NCBI RefSeq assembly: GCF_015710975.1
Contig: NZ_CP049783.1
Coordinates: forward strand, 3,453,501-3,517,500
Direction of reading: 5' to 3'
Origin: Paenibacillus polymyxa
GTDB taxonomy: Bacteria > Bacillota > Bacilli > Paenibacillales > Paenibacillaceae
DNA length: 64,000 nt
Numbering within the stretch: position 1 is the stretch's first letter; each line of letters begins with the position of its first letter. The notes beneath the pieces were generated by a model. The model was not told the origin of the DNA. It was given only the letters and a program-made list of their open reading frames with translations, and did no database searches. Made by a program: the position numbers and the translations under genes. This document shows positions 26,655-36,464 of this stretch, piece by piece.

Positions 26655-26854
26655 GGTCAATGAAATGGCTGGATGGGTTCAGTATCGGAGAAGCTTCGCC
26701 GAAAGAATTATAAACTTTAAGTCGGTATAAGTCGATTAAATAATTAAGGGCTTATATATACACAAATTTCTATATTAGAACATATCTAGCAGTGAACTTA
26801 AGCCCAGGCGTAGAAGCCGTATCTAAAAATAGAATTCATTCCAGGAGGTAAGCT

Positions 26855-29095
26855 ATGAATAAGAGAACAGGCTTTAGATTTTTAGTTGTAATTATGATGA
26901 TTTATGTATTTACTTTTAATCTGGGTGTGGAAACTGTAAAGGCGAATTCCGTATATTATGTTTCTACAACGGGGAATGACATCACTGGGACCGGTACACT
27001 ATCAAATCCATGGAAAACCATACAAAAGGCAGCCGATTCCATGAAAACCGGAGATACCTGCATCATACGAGGTGGTACATACCGAGAAACAGTAACACTT
27101 CATACTTCCGGAACTTCTGCAAAACCCATAAACTTTGAGGCTTATACAGGAGAGAACGTAACGGTATCCGGTGCTGATCCGGTTACTGGCTGGAAAAATT
27201 ACTCCGGATCCATCTATTATGCGGAAATGACGGGTTCCCTTGGAACAAAAAATCAGATATTTGTTAATAAGCAAATGCAATTTGAAGCCAGATGGCCCAA
27301 TTCACCAACACTTGATCCCTTAAATTCAACATATGCAACAGTTGCTTCCGGTTCCACTACAACCATCAAGGATGGAAACTTAACTCAGGCACCTGGATAC
27401 TGGGTTGGCAAAACGGTTTGGAGTGTTCCGGGAACAGGCTACAAATCTTATAAAAGTACCATTACCAGCTCAAGTGACGGCTCCATTACCTTTGATCAAA
27501 TAGATACTGCAGCGACAGGCGGTAACAGCTATTATATTACTGGTAATCTTAAAGATCTTGACAGTGCGGGAGAATGGTATTATGACAGCATTACTGGCAG
27601 ACTTTATTTATGGGCACCTGGTGGAGTTGATCCGAATACTTTGACAGTAGAAGCAAAGAAGCGGACTTATGCATTTGATTTAAGTTCCCGCTCTTACATA
27701 AATATTACCGGAATTAATATCTTTGCCTCTAGCATTAAAATGTCTAATTCTAATTACTGTAAAGTTTCTAATATGATTGCGGAATATGTCAGTCATGATT
27801 CGGATGTTACCAGACAATACAGTACAGGGATATTTATGTCCGGTACCAATAATGAGCTTAGAGACAGTACTTTGACCTACAGTTCCGGTAATCTGGTGAG
27901 TATAGAGGGAACAGGAAATAAGGTAATTAATAATCTTATTCATGAAGCAAATTATTCGGCAGCGGATATTCCGGCAATCTATCTATTGGGGGCAAACCAT
28001 CTAATCAGTCATAATACGGTATATAACGCTGGGCGTCATCTGATATTTATGCCTACCCAAAACAGCCAGATACAATATAATAATCTGTACAATGCAGGAA
28101 AGCTGACAAAAGACTGCGGAATACTCTATGAATTTGCCTGGGATGGGCAAGGGACGGTAATTCATCATAATTACATCCATGATAATCTGGCAAAGAATTA
28201 TTCCGGCACTGGTATCTATCTGGATAACGGTAGCAAGGGCTATACTGTGCATCATAATGTTGTATGGGGAAACTATACAGGGATAAGATTGAATACACCC
28301 AGTAATTTTAACCTGATTTATAACAATACCACCTACAGTAACGGAAATGTAGGATATTGGGGAAGTAATTTTCAGTCAGATATGTACGGCGACAGAATTT
28401 TCAACAATATCTTTACTACAGCCTTTACACTGCCTGGTACTCATATAGAGGGAAATAATATTACCTCAGAAACCAATCCGTTATTTGTGAATCCCACAGC
28501 ATATGATTTCAGGTTGCAGTCTACTTCTCCAGCTATTAATGCAGGGGTTGTAATATCTGGAATCACCAATGATTATGTTGGTGCGGCACCGGATATTGGA
28601 GCATATGAGTTCGGTGGAACTGACTGGACTGCCGGGCATGATTTTTCTTCACCTCCGGACCCGGTTTTTGAGAGTGTCAGCTTACTTTATGTTAATAACG
28701 TAAGGCAATCTGATTTCGAAAAAGGGATAATCTCACCATGGGCAGCAACATATTCAGATACTGCTGCAAGTGTATCGGTACCAAGAAGCGGCTCTAAGAG
28801 TGTTAGATTGGGACCCGGAGAAGATGGTATCGAGCAGGTACTTACGGGGCTAAGTCCTAATACCAGCTATATGTGTACCGCCTGGGTTAAGGCAGACATA
28901 GGCGAGCGGATTCAGATTGGCGTTAATGGCTTTAAAGGAACGGATGCATCCGCAACATCTGACAGTACATCCTGGACAATGGTAAACATTCCTTTTACAA
29001 CCGGAGCAGGCGCTACCAGGGCAACAGTGTATGCTTACAAGAATCCTGGTACAGCATATGTTTATGTGGATGATTTTGGGGTAGTTGAGCAATAA
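26855..29095 (+). CDS. Secreted right-handed beta-helix protein with C-terminal carbohydrate-binding-like domain
   Basis: 746 residues with an N-terminal signal peptide (membrane core near 10-25, cleavage near VKAN-S). Residues about 33-590 form a parallel beta-helix (DUF1565-type opening VYYVSTTGNDITGTGTLSNP WKTIQKA, then repeated SYINITGINIF, NLIHEANYSAADIPA, HHNVVWGNYTGIRLN turns). Residues about 605-746 form a beta-sandwich of the CBM4/9-like type (SDFEKGIISPWA, RSGSKSVRLG, YVYVDDFGV). The fold is that of pectate-lyase-like polysaccharide-degrading enzymes, but no family-specific catalytic residues were identified. It is likely exported and active on a plant or microbial polysaccharide. 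CAGGAGG precedes the ATG. It is monocistronic and lies at the left border of the AT-rich island. Confidence 0.85.
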   Translation: MNKRTGFRFLVVIMMIYVFTFNLGVETVKANSVYYVSTTGNDITGTGTLSNPWKTIQKAADSMKTGDTCIIRGGTYRETVTLHTSGTSAKPINFEAYTGENVTVSGADPVTGWKNYSGSIYYAEMTGSLGTKNQIFVNKQMQFEARWPNSPTLDPLNSTYATVASGSTTTIKDGNLTQAPGYWVGKTVWSVPGTGYKSYKSTITSSSDGSITFDQIDTAATGGNSYYITGNLKDLDSAGEWYYDSITGRLYLWAPGGVDPNTLTVEAKKRTYAFDLSSRSYINITGINIFASSIKMSNSNYCKVSNMIAEYVSHDSDVTRQYSTGIFMSGTNNELRDSTLTYSSGNLVSIEGTGNKVINNLIHEANYSAADIPAIYLLGANHLISHNTVYNAGRHLIFMPTQNSQIQYNNLYNAGKLTKDCGILYEFAWDGQGTVIHHNYIHDNLAKNYSGTGIYLDNGSKGYTVHHNVVWGNYTGIRLNTPSNFNLIYNNTTYSNGNVGYWGSNFQSDMYGDRIFNNIFTTAFTLPGTHIEGNNITSETNPLFVNPTAYDFRLQSTSPAINAGVVISGITNDYVGAAPDIGAYEFGGTDWTAGHDFSSPPDPVFESVSLLYVNNVRQSDFEKGIISPWAATYSDTAASVSVPRSGSKSVRLGPGEDGIEQVLTGLSPNTSYMCTAWVKADIGERIQIGVNGFKGTDASATSDSTSWTMVNIPFTTGAGATRATVYAYKNPGTAYVYVDDFGVVEQ

Positions 29096-29797
29096 ATTAT
29101 TTTACTGGTTTTATGTTTGACAGGATTGTCAGAAAGTCAGAAAAACCAAGACTGCCTTGGGGCAGATGGATCAGGAGGGACACTTTCAGTAGAAAATAAA
29201 AAAAGAAAGACATAAAGACTCTGATCTAAAAATGATAGATTTTCCGCCAAGGGGCGACCAGGCCTTAGGGTCATCATTTTTGTACACTCAAGGCATGTGG
29301 AGTGCGTGGTAGTAATATATCGAGATAAGAAGCATTGATTTACAAGGGGTTAAGAGTAACTTGGATATGTTCCTGCATTCAAAAAGGCTTTAGGGTTGAG
29401 TGTCGGAACATATTTTATTTACATATACAAGGCATTTGTAATCGACAGTGTTGTTTTGTAGTGCAGAAGATTATTAGAGATGTATCGGTGTAAATTAGTA
29501 AAGAAGGGGGGACCCTCTTTTTCCAACTCAATAGCATTAGTTGAGTCTCCCCATAGTTGTTAACCATTTTCTAGGGCATGAGTGTTTCTTATCCCATAGT
29601 ACGTTGCTTTGTGTTGACGATTTGTTAGAAGGAAGCCATTTTATTTTATATAGTTTACGATGCTATACGTTTTTACTTTAGATGAGCTAACATGTTTTGA
29701 CTGGATCTGAATTAGAGTAGTTCTTTTCAATGCACAGAGAAGCCTTTTTTCAGTAATACCTTTACACAATTATGGATAGTGTATTAGAAAATACAAT
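29096..29797. other. Gene-free stretch with several inverted repeats
   Basis: No coding frame is convincing in these 700 bp. Four hairpins can be drawn. AAAAATGAT/ATCATTTTT (29233-29282) encloses two small stems, CGCC-AAG-GGGCG and GACC...GGTC. CACTC/GAGTG lies near 29285-29311. ATATGTTCC (29365-29373) pairs with GGAACATAT (29405-29413). ACTCAA/TTGAGT lies near 29525-29545. They could be ends of lost mobile elements or a structured RNA. No known RNA family was recognised. Confidence 0.4.
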
Positions 29798-30523
29798 TTA
29801 ATCTATAGATTCTTTAATTATCCTCAGTAACTCATTTAGTTGGCGATATTCCTCTGCTTTTTTAAAAAGAATAGATGTTAATATTGTTCTTAACGCAAAT
29901 ATCAGAACTAAGAATAATAGTAGAGCTACAAAAAATATAATGATAAGGACTAAATCTTTTTGTTTTAATATGTTTGGGATAATCTTATTAATAAGAGCAT
30001 TCCAAATAGGTAAACTAAACACTGCAAGGAAAGATATCGGCAACCAGTTCTTGGATTTGATAGATTCACTTTTTTCATCGAAATAATCTATATAAGTATC
30101 TAAAATATTCTTATTTAATTTTTTCTTGTGAATTAAATAAGAGAGTTTGTTAATTCTTATAGCTTTTAGTACCGAAATTTCATAGCTTAATTTTTTGTAC
30201 TCCATATGTTTTATATAAAAAGGGTATCTTGTTTTAATGTAGTTACGTGAAGATGTAACAGATTTAATCATGAAGATAATAGATATGATCAAAGAAAATA
30301 AAGCCCCTATTAGACACCAAAAAGAATAAGATTTTAAATTGCTTGAATAAATGAAAAAAAATGAAGTTTCAAAAATAACTGCAATTATTATTGCTATAGC
30401 GGCAACCTTTGCGAACATTGTTGATATCTTATCCATTAAACTCTTCCCTGGTGAAAGTTCTTTGAAACAAGCATCATAAATTGTTTTTCTAAATAATAAA
30501 TGGGAATCTAATCTAGTTTTCAT
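29798..30523 (-). CDS. Membrane protein of unknown function
   Basis: 241 residues, AT-rich gene. Four membrane helices are visible, in two pairs (about 36-58 and 66-88, then about 163-182 and 190-215), with a charged cytoplasmic-looking middle (NYIKTRYPFYIKHMEYKKLS) and a helical C-terminal tail (KKAEEYRQLNELLRIIKES). A GGAGAC-type site lies before the ATG. The two-plus-two layout with a long helical middle occurs in SLATT-like and other defence-associated membrane effectors, but membership is not established. It points away from the Gabija/retron genes at the left end of the island. Confidence 0.6.
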   Translation of the reverse strand: MKTRLDSHLLFRKTIYDACFKELSPGKSLMDKISTMFAKVAAIAIIIAVIFETSFFFIYSSNLKSYSFWCLIGALFSLIISIIFMIKSVTSSRNYIKTRYPFYIKHMEYKKLSYEISVLKAIRINKLSYLIHKKKLNKNILDTYIDYFDEKSESIKSKNWLPISFLAVFSLPIWNALINKIIPNILKQKDLVLIIIFFVALLLFLVLIFALRTILTSILFKKAEEYRQLNELLRIIKESID

Positions 30524-30794
30524 AAAAAGTCTCCTTTATTTTATATACATTATCGGTTTTTAATGAGAAATATTACATATTACTTTACTTAATATATTAA
30601 AGATAATTCTGTAGTTTTTCATGTCTATAATACAAACCTGTCCTACTATTCGTAAAATTGTCTTTTATTTTATTTAGTCAGATATTTTTCAATAAAGTGA
30701 AGCTATTAATCCGTATATAACATGAACGATGTGACATCTATAATTACCCATAATGTTCGTGTTAAAATTCACCTAAAGGAGGGTGGGATTTTTT

Positions 30795-31844
30795 ATGACG
30801 TTAAAAGAGGAAGAATATGATATTTTGAAAAAATATATAACAGATAAAGATGCACGATATAGGCTAACTGATTATATTTCTAGACATGATGTCATTGGTC
30901 AAGAGGTATTTCCTTACATTGGGGATGCAGCAAAGCATTTTTATAAGACAGATGGACAATTTGTATATCGTCCAGTAACAAGAGATACTTTTATTAAGCG
31001 AGTTCCTATCTATTTTTACGAGCCAGATACAAGTGCACATAATATAGGAGATTTACAACAATATATACATGGTGTATTAGAAAATAGGAATTTTAACAAT
31101 TTTGAACAAGATTTAGAGACACTGTACTCAACTCTTGAAAAGTTCCTTTATTATTACAAAATAGATATAGAAACTATTTTCGAATATCCAATTAAGCAGA
31201 CAGGACGTTGCTCTCAAATAGATTTTCTATATAATTGGTTTCACTATCTACAACTTGCAGAAAAGTTAAATATTCAGGAACGAACACCAGAACATTTAAT
31301 TGTGGCTTATAACTATGTGCTTGAAAAGTCAAACTTATGTCCAATTATTTATGATCTTCGCGAGCAATATATCGGCGATTATATCAGCAGATCGGGGAAT
31401 CGGTTTAGTATGGAAGGGACATTTCCGTGTAATGAGAAGGGTGACCCTATCCTAAGATGGATTGGAGTTAAAATTAAAAATGCAGCTAAGATATGGGTAA
31501 ACGTAGACAACAAGTTAAAGGGGACTCTTTATGTCGAAGCTAATCATGAAACCGCAATTTGGGGAAGAAATTGTTGGGGAAGGGACAATGATGGTAGCGA
31601 CGTTTGGTATGAACTTTATATTGCTCCAATGCTTATGGAATTTGATCATGTAGCTTTAAAGTCAATCAGAAAAAGAGAGAAATTAACTCAACAGCAAGTA
31701 GCTGACTCTATTGGGGCTGCAGTAAGAACATATCAAAAATGGGAGAGTGGGCATACTACGCCTGATTGCCAATATCTATTACGGCTTATGAATGTGTTGG
31801 ATATTAGAGAAGCGAAGGAGATAACAAAAACAACCAATTTTTGA
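30795..31844 (+). CDS. HTH-domain protein with large N-terminal domain of unknown function
   Basis: 349 residues when started at ATG 30795. The GTG at 30783 directly abuts AAAGGAGGG and cannot be used with it. About 285 residues of unrecognised, Tyr/Asp-rich sequence (RYRLTDYISRHDVIGQEV, HFYKTDGQFVYRPVTRDT) precede a C-terminal XRE-type helix-turn-helix (IRKREKLTQQQVADSIGAAV, RTYQKWESG). A C-terminal HTH is unusual, since most XRE proteins carry it at the N-terminus. It is followed by a terminator, so it is its own unit at the left of the defence genes. It could be a regulator of the island or a DNA-bound sensor; neither is shown. Confidence 0.75.
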   Translation: MTLKEEEYDILKKYITDKDARYRLTDYISRHDVIGQEVFPYIGDAAKHFYKTDGQFVYRPVTRDTFIKRVPIYFYEPDTSAHNIGDLQQYIHGVLENRNFNNFEQDLETLYSTLEKFLYYYKIDIETIFEYPIKQTGRCSQIDFLYNWFHYLQLAEKLNIQERTPEHLIVAYNYVLEKSNLCPIIYDLREQYIGDYISRSGNRFSMEGTFPCNEKGDPILRWIGVKIKNAAKIWVNVDNKLKGTLYVEANHETAIWGRNCWGRDNDGSDVWYELYIAPMLMEFDHVALKSIRKREKLTQQQVADSIGAAVRTYQKWESGHTTPDCQYLLRLMNVLDIREAKEITKTTNF

Positions 31845-31933
31845 TTTTTTGTTCAGGGTGATTTGCTATCCTCATTTTATTTAATTAGGAAATTCCCTAA
31901 AAAGTTATATTATCTAAGCGATATTCAATATTA

Positions 31934-31962
31934 GGCCCTTGGTATTACTAAAGGGTCTTTTT
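31934..31962 (+). terminator. Terminator of the HTH-protein gene
   Basis: GGCCCTT and AAGGGTC arms are followed by TTTTT. Confidence 0.75.
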
Positions 31963-32479
31963 GTTCCATATATCTCCATCAATATGCTATAGTGTAAGAA
32001 ATAAAGAAAATTTATGCAGGTTTTAGTAGGAATATGACTTAGTTGTTTCTTTGGTCATGGGCATATAGTCCTTTTATATTATTTGGAATATTGCGATGGG
32101 GTGAAGGTCAGTGGCAAGGACGTATTATGCTGAAGGGATATTTCTCAGTGAGATATTCGGATCAATGTAGACACGGAAACGATGACAGAATAATGGAATA
32201 GGAGGGTCAATGATCCGTTTTAATATTCGATCGTAAAAGAGCCTTCTAAGATTAGAGTATAAAAAAAACAAAATGCTGGATACGAAAATCGTATTTGCTT
32301 TACAGTCTCTCGCGAAGACTGCCTATCATAGTAGGTATCAGGGGTATAATATAGAATTCTTTTTCCTGTCTGCTTATCACTATAGGTTATTAGTCTTCTA
32401 CTTTATTTAAAAAAGGAAAATGACGAAACAGTAGTGCTAATGTAGTGGGTGGACTATCTACTAAAGGGGTGGCTTTTCT
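31963..32479. other. Gene-free stretch upstream of the Gabija-type pair
   Basis: No intact gene is seen. A short plus-strand frame near 32112-32167 (VARTYYAEGIFLSEIFGSM) may be a relic. GGGGTATAATATAG near 32341-32354 supplies a good -10 element (TATAAT) but no clear -35, and CCTATCATAGTAGG just upstream is an inverted repeat that could be an operator. Confidence 0.35.
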
Positions 32480-34327
32480 ATGTTTCTTTTAGAAGTTAGA
32501 ATTACAAACTTTCGAAAGTTTGGTCAAGGAACAAACGGTGAACCCGGATTGGTTCTCGTTTTAAATAAAGGTCTGAATGTTCTCATTGGTGAAAATGATG
32601 CAGGAAAATCGGCAGTAATTGATGCAATCAAATTTGTATTATTAACACAAAGCAGAGAATATTCTAGACTAGAAAAAGATGATTTTCATGCTGATTCAAA
32701 TGAACTGAAAATCGAATGCATCTTTAAGGGGTTTTCAGTAAACCAAGCAAAGGATTTTTTAGAGTGGATTACTATTGATTCAGATAAACAATATAGTCTT
32801 CGTGTTTTTCTAACTGCCAAAAAGGATGTTAAAGGAAAGATATTAATTGACGATGTGCATGCAGGAAGTGATAGCGAAGGGCAAATACTACATAGTAAAG
32901 CACGTGATTTACTTAGAACGATTTATCTTAAACCATTGAGAGATGCAGAAAATGAACTTGCTGCTAAACGAAACTCACGGTTATCTCAAATATTATATTC
33001 ACATCCCGAGTTTTCTACGGGGGAAGATCATAGACTGGTTGAAATCATTAAGGAGGCTAATCAAAAAATCAAGAGATACTTTGATTATGACGAGCTAACT
33101 AGTGAGGAAAAAAAGATTCTAAAATCAATCAATTTTTACTTATCAAAGTTCTCTGATAACAAAAATTTGTTGAGTTCAAATATAGAAATTGCAGCAGTTA
33201 ACCTAAAAATGATCTTAGAGAAAATTGATCTTTTGCTTGTTACTACGAAATCAGGTTTAGGATCCCTTAATCAACTATACATTGCGGCTGAGTTATTACT
33301 TTTACAAATTGAAAAAACTGAAGGTATTAACCTCGCACTCATTGAGGAAATAGAAGCTCACTTGCATCCACAGGCTCAGATAAGAGTGATAGATTACCTT
33401 CAAGAATTAAGTGAAAGTAGCACATCTCCGATGCAAATACTATTAACAACTCACAGTGTCACATTAGCTTCAGTTATCAAATTGAATAATTTAATTTTGT
33501 TTGCTGAAGGCAAGTCGTTTTCTTTGGCTGAAGGTAATACTAAACTACACAATGGAGACTATAGATTTTTAGAAAGATTCCTAGACTCCACAAAAGCTAA
33601 CTTTTTCTTTGCTAAAGGAGTTATGATTGTCGAAGGTGATGCAGAGAACCTATTGCTTCCTACATTAGCGGATAAATTAGGAAAATCTTTTGCTAAAAAT
33701 GGAGTTTCCATTGTGAATGTAGGGAGTACTGCATTGTTGAGATACTCAAAAATATTTATTAGAGAATTAGGTCCTATTATGCAGTTACCTGTTGCAATAG
33801 TTACCGATTGTGACGAGCCGGTATCAAAGATCGATAAAGAGTCTGGTGGTATTGTTATGCTTCCAGCTAGAAAACCCAAAAAAATAAAATCTGAAAAGAA
33901 AGTCAAATATAGCGATCAAAATGTAAAAGCTTATATATCTCATGAGTGGACTTTAGAATTCGATTTGGCTTGTAGTTGCTTAAAAAAAGAACTGTTCGCC
34001 TCAATTCTCATGGCAAGGGATTATGCTAATCAAGATAAGGAATTAACAGAGGGGAGAGCGGCAAAGACATATAAGGAAATCGGTGATTATTTAAAAGAAG
34101 CTGAAACACAGATTAGTGGATGGAGCACCTATGAACCCTTCATGCTAGCTTCAAACATAGTTAGAGATGTAGTATTGAAGAAAAACATTTCAAAAGCGGT
34201 TGTTGCTCAATGCTTTTCTGAAATTTTGAATGAACGTAGCTTTACATTGGAGGAATTAGAAGATATCAGAAGCGACAGTTATCTAAAGTACCTAGTTGAT
34301 GCTATAGATTATGTGACAGGAGCTTAA
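32480..34327 (+). CDS. Gabija-type OLD-family ATPase/TOPRIM nuclease (GajA-like)
   Basis: 615 residues. An N-terminal ABC/SMC-type ATPase has Walker A GENDAGKS (residues 37-44), a Walker B/D-loop region IEEIEAHLHPQAQ, and the H-switch TTHS. A TOPRIM nuclease domain follows, beginning MIVEGDAENLLLPTLA with the acidic pair IVTDCDEP downstream. A class 2 OLD nuclease next to a UvrD-like helicase defines Gabija, where GajA nicks phage DNA when nucleotides are depleted. It is slightly longer than usual (about 580). A GGGGTGG site precedes the ATG, and five bases separate the stop from the helicase gene. Confidence 0.88.
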   Translation: MFLLEVRITNFRKFGQGTNGEPGLVLVLNKGLNVLIGENDAGKSAVIDAIKFVLLTQSREYSRLEKDDFHADSNELKIECIFKGFSVNQAKDFLEWITIDSDKQYSLRVFLTAKKDVKGKILIDDVHAGSDSEGQILHSKARDLLRTIYLKPLRDAENELAAKRNSRLSQILYSHPEFSTGEDHRLVEIIKEANQKIKRYFDYDELTSEEKKILKSINFYLSKFSDNKNLLSSNIEIAAVNLKMILEKIDLLLVTTKSGLGSLNQLYIAAELLLLQIEKTEGINLALIEEIEAHLHPQAQIRVIDYLQELSESSTSPMQILLTTHSVTLASVIKLNNLILFAEGKSFSLAEGNTKLHNGDYRFLERFLDSTKANFFFAKGVMIVEGDAENLLLPTLADKLGKSFAKNGVSIVNVGSTALLRYSKIFIRELGPIMQLPVAIVTDCDEPVSKIDKESGGIVMLPARKPKKIKSEKKVKYSDQNVKAYISHEWTLEFDLACSCLKKELFASILMARDYANQDKELTEGRAAKTYKEIGDYLKEAETQISGWSTYEPFMLASNIVRDVVLKKNISKAVVAQCFSEILNERSFTLEELEDIRSDSYLKYLVDAIDYVTGA

Positions 34328-34332
34328 GGATA

Positions 34333-36303
34333 ATGCAAATGGTAACCGTAACAGATGAAGATATTGAATACGCAGCTAAAGTTTTAAATATACCAAATGG
34401 TTTTGATGCCCCAAGAGTTAACGTTATAAAGTGCATGGAGAGTAGAGATGTAGTTGCATGCCCAGGGAGTGGAAAAACTACAGTATTACTCGCTAAGTTA
34501 TTAATTCTAGCAAGACATATACCTTTAAAAAATAATAAAGGAATTTGTATTTTAACTCATACAAATGTAGCGATTGACGAAATTAAAGAACGGCTAGGTG
34601 ATAAAGCCAATGAATTACTCACTTATCCAAACTTTGTTGGAACAATACATTCATTTATCAGTAAGTTTTTAGCTAATCCTGCGTTTGTTAACTACTACTC
34701 TGGAAGAATTTCAAGAGTTTTTGAACCTTTAGATTATAAATTACGATTAATAAAAAAATATAAGTCCTTGTATCCTCCATTCTCAGGAAGTAAACTAGAT
34801 GGTTTCCTCTATGGAAGACTCAATAAAAAAATAAAAGAATCAAAAGACAATTCTAAAATAGCAAAGGCAAAAGATGATTTACTACGATCCTTAGAATTGG
34901 ATTACACCGATAACACGATAAAAAAAGTCGCTTTTAACAAAAAAACTACTGTTTTAAAGAATCCAAACTCGGATGCTTATAAAGAATACATCACATTAAT
35001 TGATCAACTTCAAAATGAAGGCATATGCTCCTACAATGAACTTCAAGGACTCGCACATAGGTATGTAAATGATTTTCCAAGAGAACTACAAAGTATTTTT
35101 TCAGAGCGATTTTCGTTTGTATTTGTAGACGAAATGCAGGATACTAGCCTACTTCAGTTGCAAGTTTTAGAAAAAATTTTTGATAATGAAAAAATGATTT
35201 TCCAATGTTTTGGTGATCCGCAGCAAACAATTTATGAATCCGATGATAAAGGCTGTTCATGGGAACCCAAAGATCCTTTATTCATAAAAAACAGTAATAG
35301 ACTGAGTAAAAGTATCGCAAAAGTTGCAGATGTTGTAGCATTAAAACCTTATGGAATGCTAGGCAGAGAATCGCAAAAAGGAACCCTACTTTCGCCAGTG
35401 ATTATCAGTTATAAAGATAATGATGTATCACATGTACTTGAATCTTTTGCTAAGTTGATTATCAAATATAAGCTGGATGAACTGGATAATGCGATATTTA
35501 AAGCAGTTGGTATGGTAAAGGACAAAAATGAAGGGCTATCTATTACGAGTTATTTCCCAGTATTCGAAAAATTAGAGATTAGGAGTAATGTAAACAAAGA
35601 TTTTTCTGATCTTAAGAGTTACTTAGTTATGCTTGACAAAGCGGTAATTGAGAAAGAAGGTATAAAGGCGTATTATGATAGATTCATTTTAGCAATATTA
35701 AAGTACTTGCGAATAAATGATATTAGGACTGACGAAGGCAGGCTTTTCTCTAAAATATCATTTTTGAAATATTTACGTGAAAACGATGAGAGATTATATA
35801 AAACGACGCATAGATACTTTGCAAGAATAGTTTTAGCAATAGCTAAAGGGAAATGTATATTAGCTAGTTTTAATTACATTTTAGCCATTATTGTGAATCG
35901 TCTATTCTGTTTTAAAGTTAACATATATAAGGATGAATTTATGAACGGAACTCCTGTGGTTGCAACAATAGCTGTTAATGAAGAAAAAGTGAACATGTAC
36001 AGATATGATGACTTAAGAATTGAGTTAGACAGTGTTCATGGAGTTAAAGGACAAACGCATAATGCCACTTTATATTTGGAAACTTTTTATTTTTCTAAAA
36101 CAAATGAAAGTATTATTAAATTTTTGATTGGAGAACAAAGTTCCACCATTGAGGAACACGTTGAAAAACACATACGTGTTGCGTATGTTGCTATGACAAG
36201 ACCTACTGATTTACTGTGTATTGTGTTGAATGAAGAAATTTATTTGGAGAACAAAGTAAAGTTAAATGACTTAGGGTGGATACATTACCAAGAAATAATA
36301 TAG
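34333..36303 (+). CDS. Gabija-type UvrD/Rep-like helicase (GajB-like)
   Basis: 656 residues of superfamily 1A helicase. Walker A is CPGSGKTT (43-50), followed by motif Ia LTHTNVAIDEI, motif II FVDEMQDTS (near 266), motif III GDPQQTIYE, motif V HGVKGQTHNATLYLE and motif VI VAYVAMTRP. It is longer than typical GajB (about 500), with extra sequence between motifs IV and V. It is immediately downstream of the OLD nuclease, so the two are cotranscribed and expected to form the GajA-GajB complex. It has AT-rich codon use like the rest of the island. Confidence 0.86.
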   Translation: MQMVTVTDEDIEYAAKVLNIPNGFDAPRVNVIKCMESRDVVACPGSGKTTVLLAKLLILARHIPLKNNKGICILTHTNVAIDEIKERLGDKANELLTYPNFVGTIHSFISKFLANPAFVNYYSGRISRVFEPLDYKLRLIKKYKSLYPPFSGSKLDGFLYGRLNKKIKESKDNSKIAKAKDDLLRSLELDYTDNTIKKVAFNKKTTVLKNPNSDAYKEYITLIDQLQNEGICSYNELQGLAHRYVNDFPRELQSIFSERFSFVFVDEMQDTSLLQLQVLEKIFDNEKMIFQCFGDPQQTIYESDDKGCSWEPKDPLFIKNSNRLSKSIAKVADVVALKPYGMLGRESQKGTLLSPVIISYKDNDVSHVLESFAKLIIKYKLDELDNAIFKAVGMVKDKNEGLSITSYFPVFEKLEIRSNVNKDFSDLKSYLVMLDKAVIEKEGIKAYYDRFILAILKYLRINDIRTDEGRLFSKISFLKYLRENDERLYKTTHRYFARIVLAIAKGKCILASFNYILAIIVNRLFCFKVNIYKDEFMNGTPVVATIAVNEEKVNMYRYDDLRIELDSVHGVKGQTHNATLYLETFYFSKTNESIIKFLIGEQSSTIEEHVEKHIRVAYVAMTRPTDLLCIVLNEEIYLENKVKLNDLGWIHYQEII

Positions 36304-36345
36304 CCGAAAAAATATAAAGTTCTCAGAAGCAAGCGGAGAGGAAAA

Positions 36346-36459
36346 ATGGAAAATCAAGTCGGTGAAGTTGTGATTATGCCTAAAAGCTTGAATGAAAAAT
36401 CACTTTAGACTTTACTAAAATCAGAACCCATCCCATTTGATATCAGAAAAAGGGTGTAG
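36346..36459 (+). other. Small reading frame interrupted by an in-frame TAG
   Basis: Between the helicase and the retron effector, GCGGAGAGG is followed by an ATG frame reading MENQVGEVVIMPKSLNEKSL, a TAG at 36406, then TLLKSEPIPFDIRKRV and a second TAG at 36457, five bases before the effector start. It could be a decayed small gene or chance. The family is unknown. Confidence 0.3.
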
Positions 36460-36464
36460 TTAAG

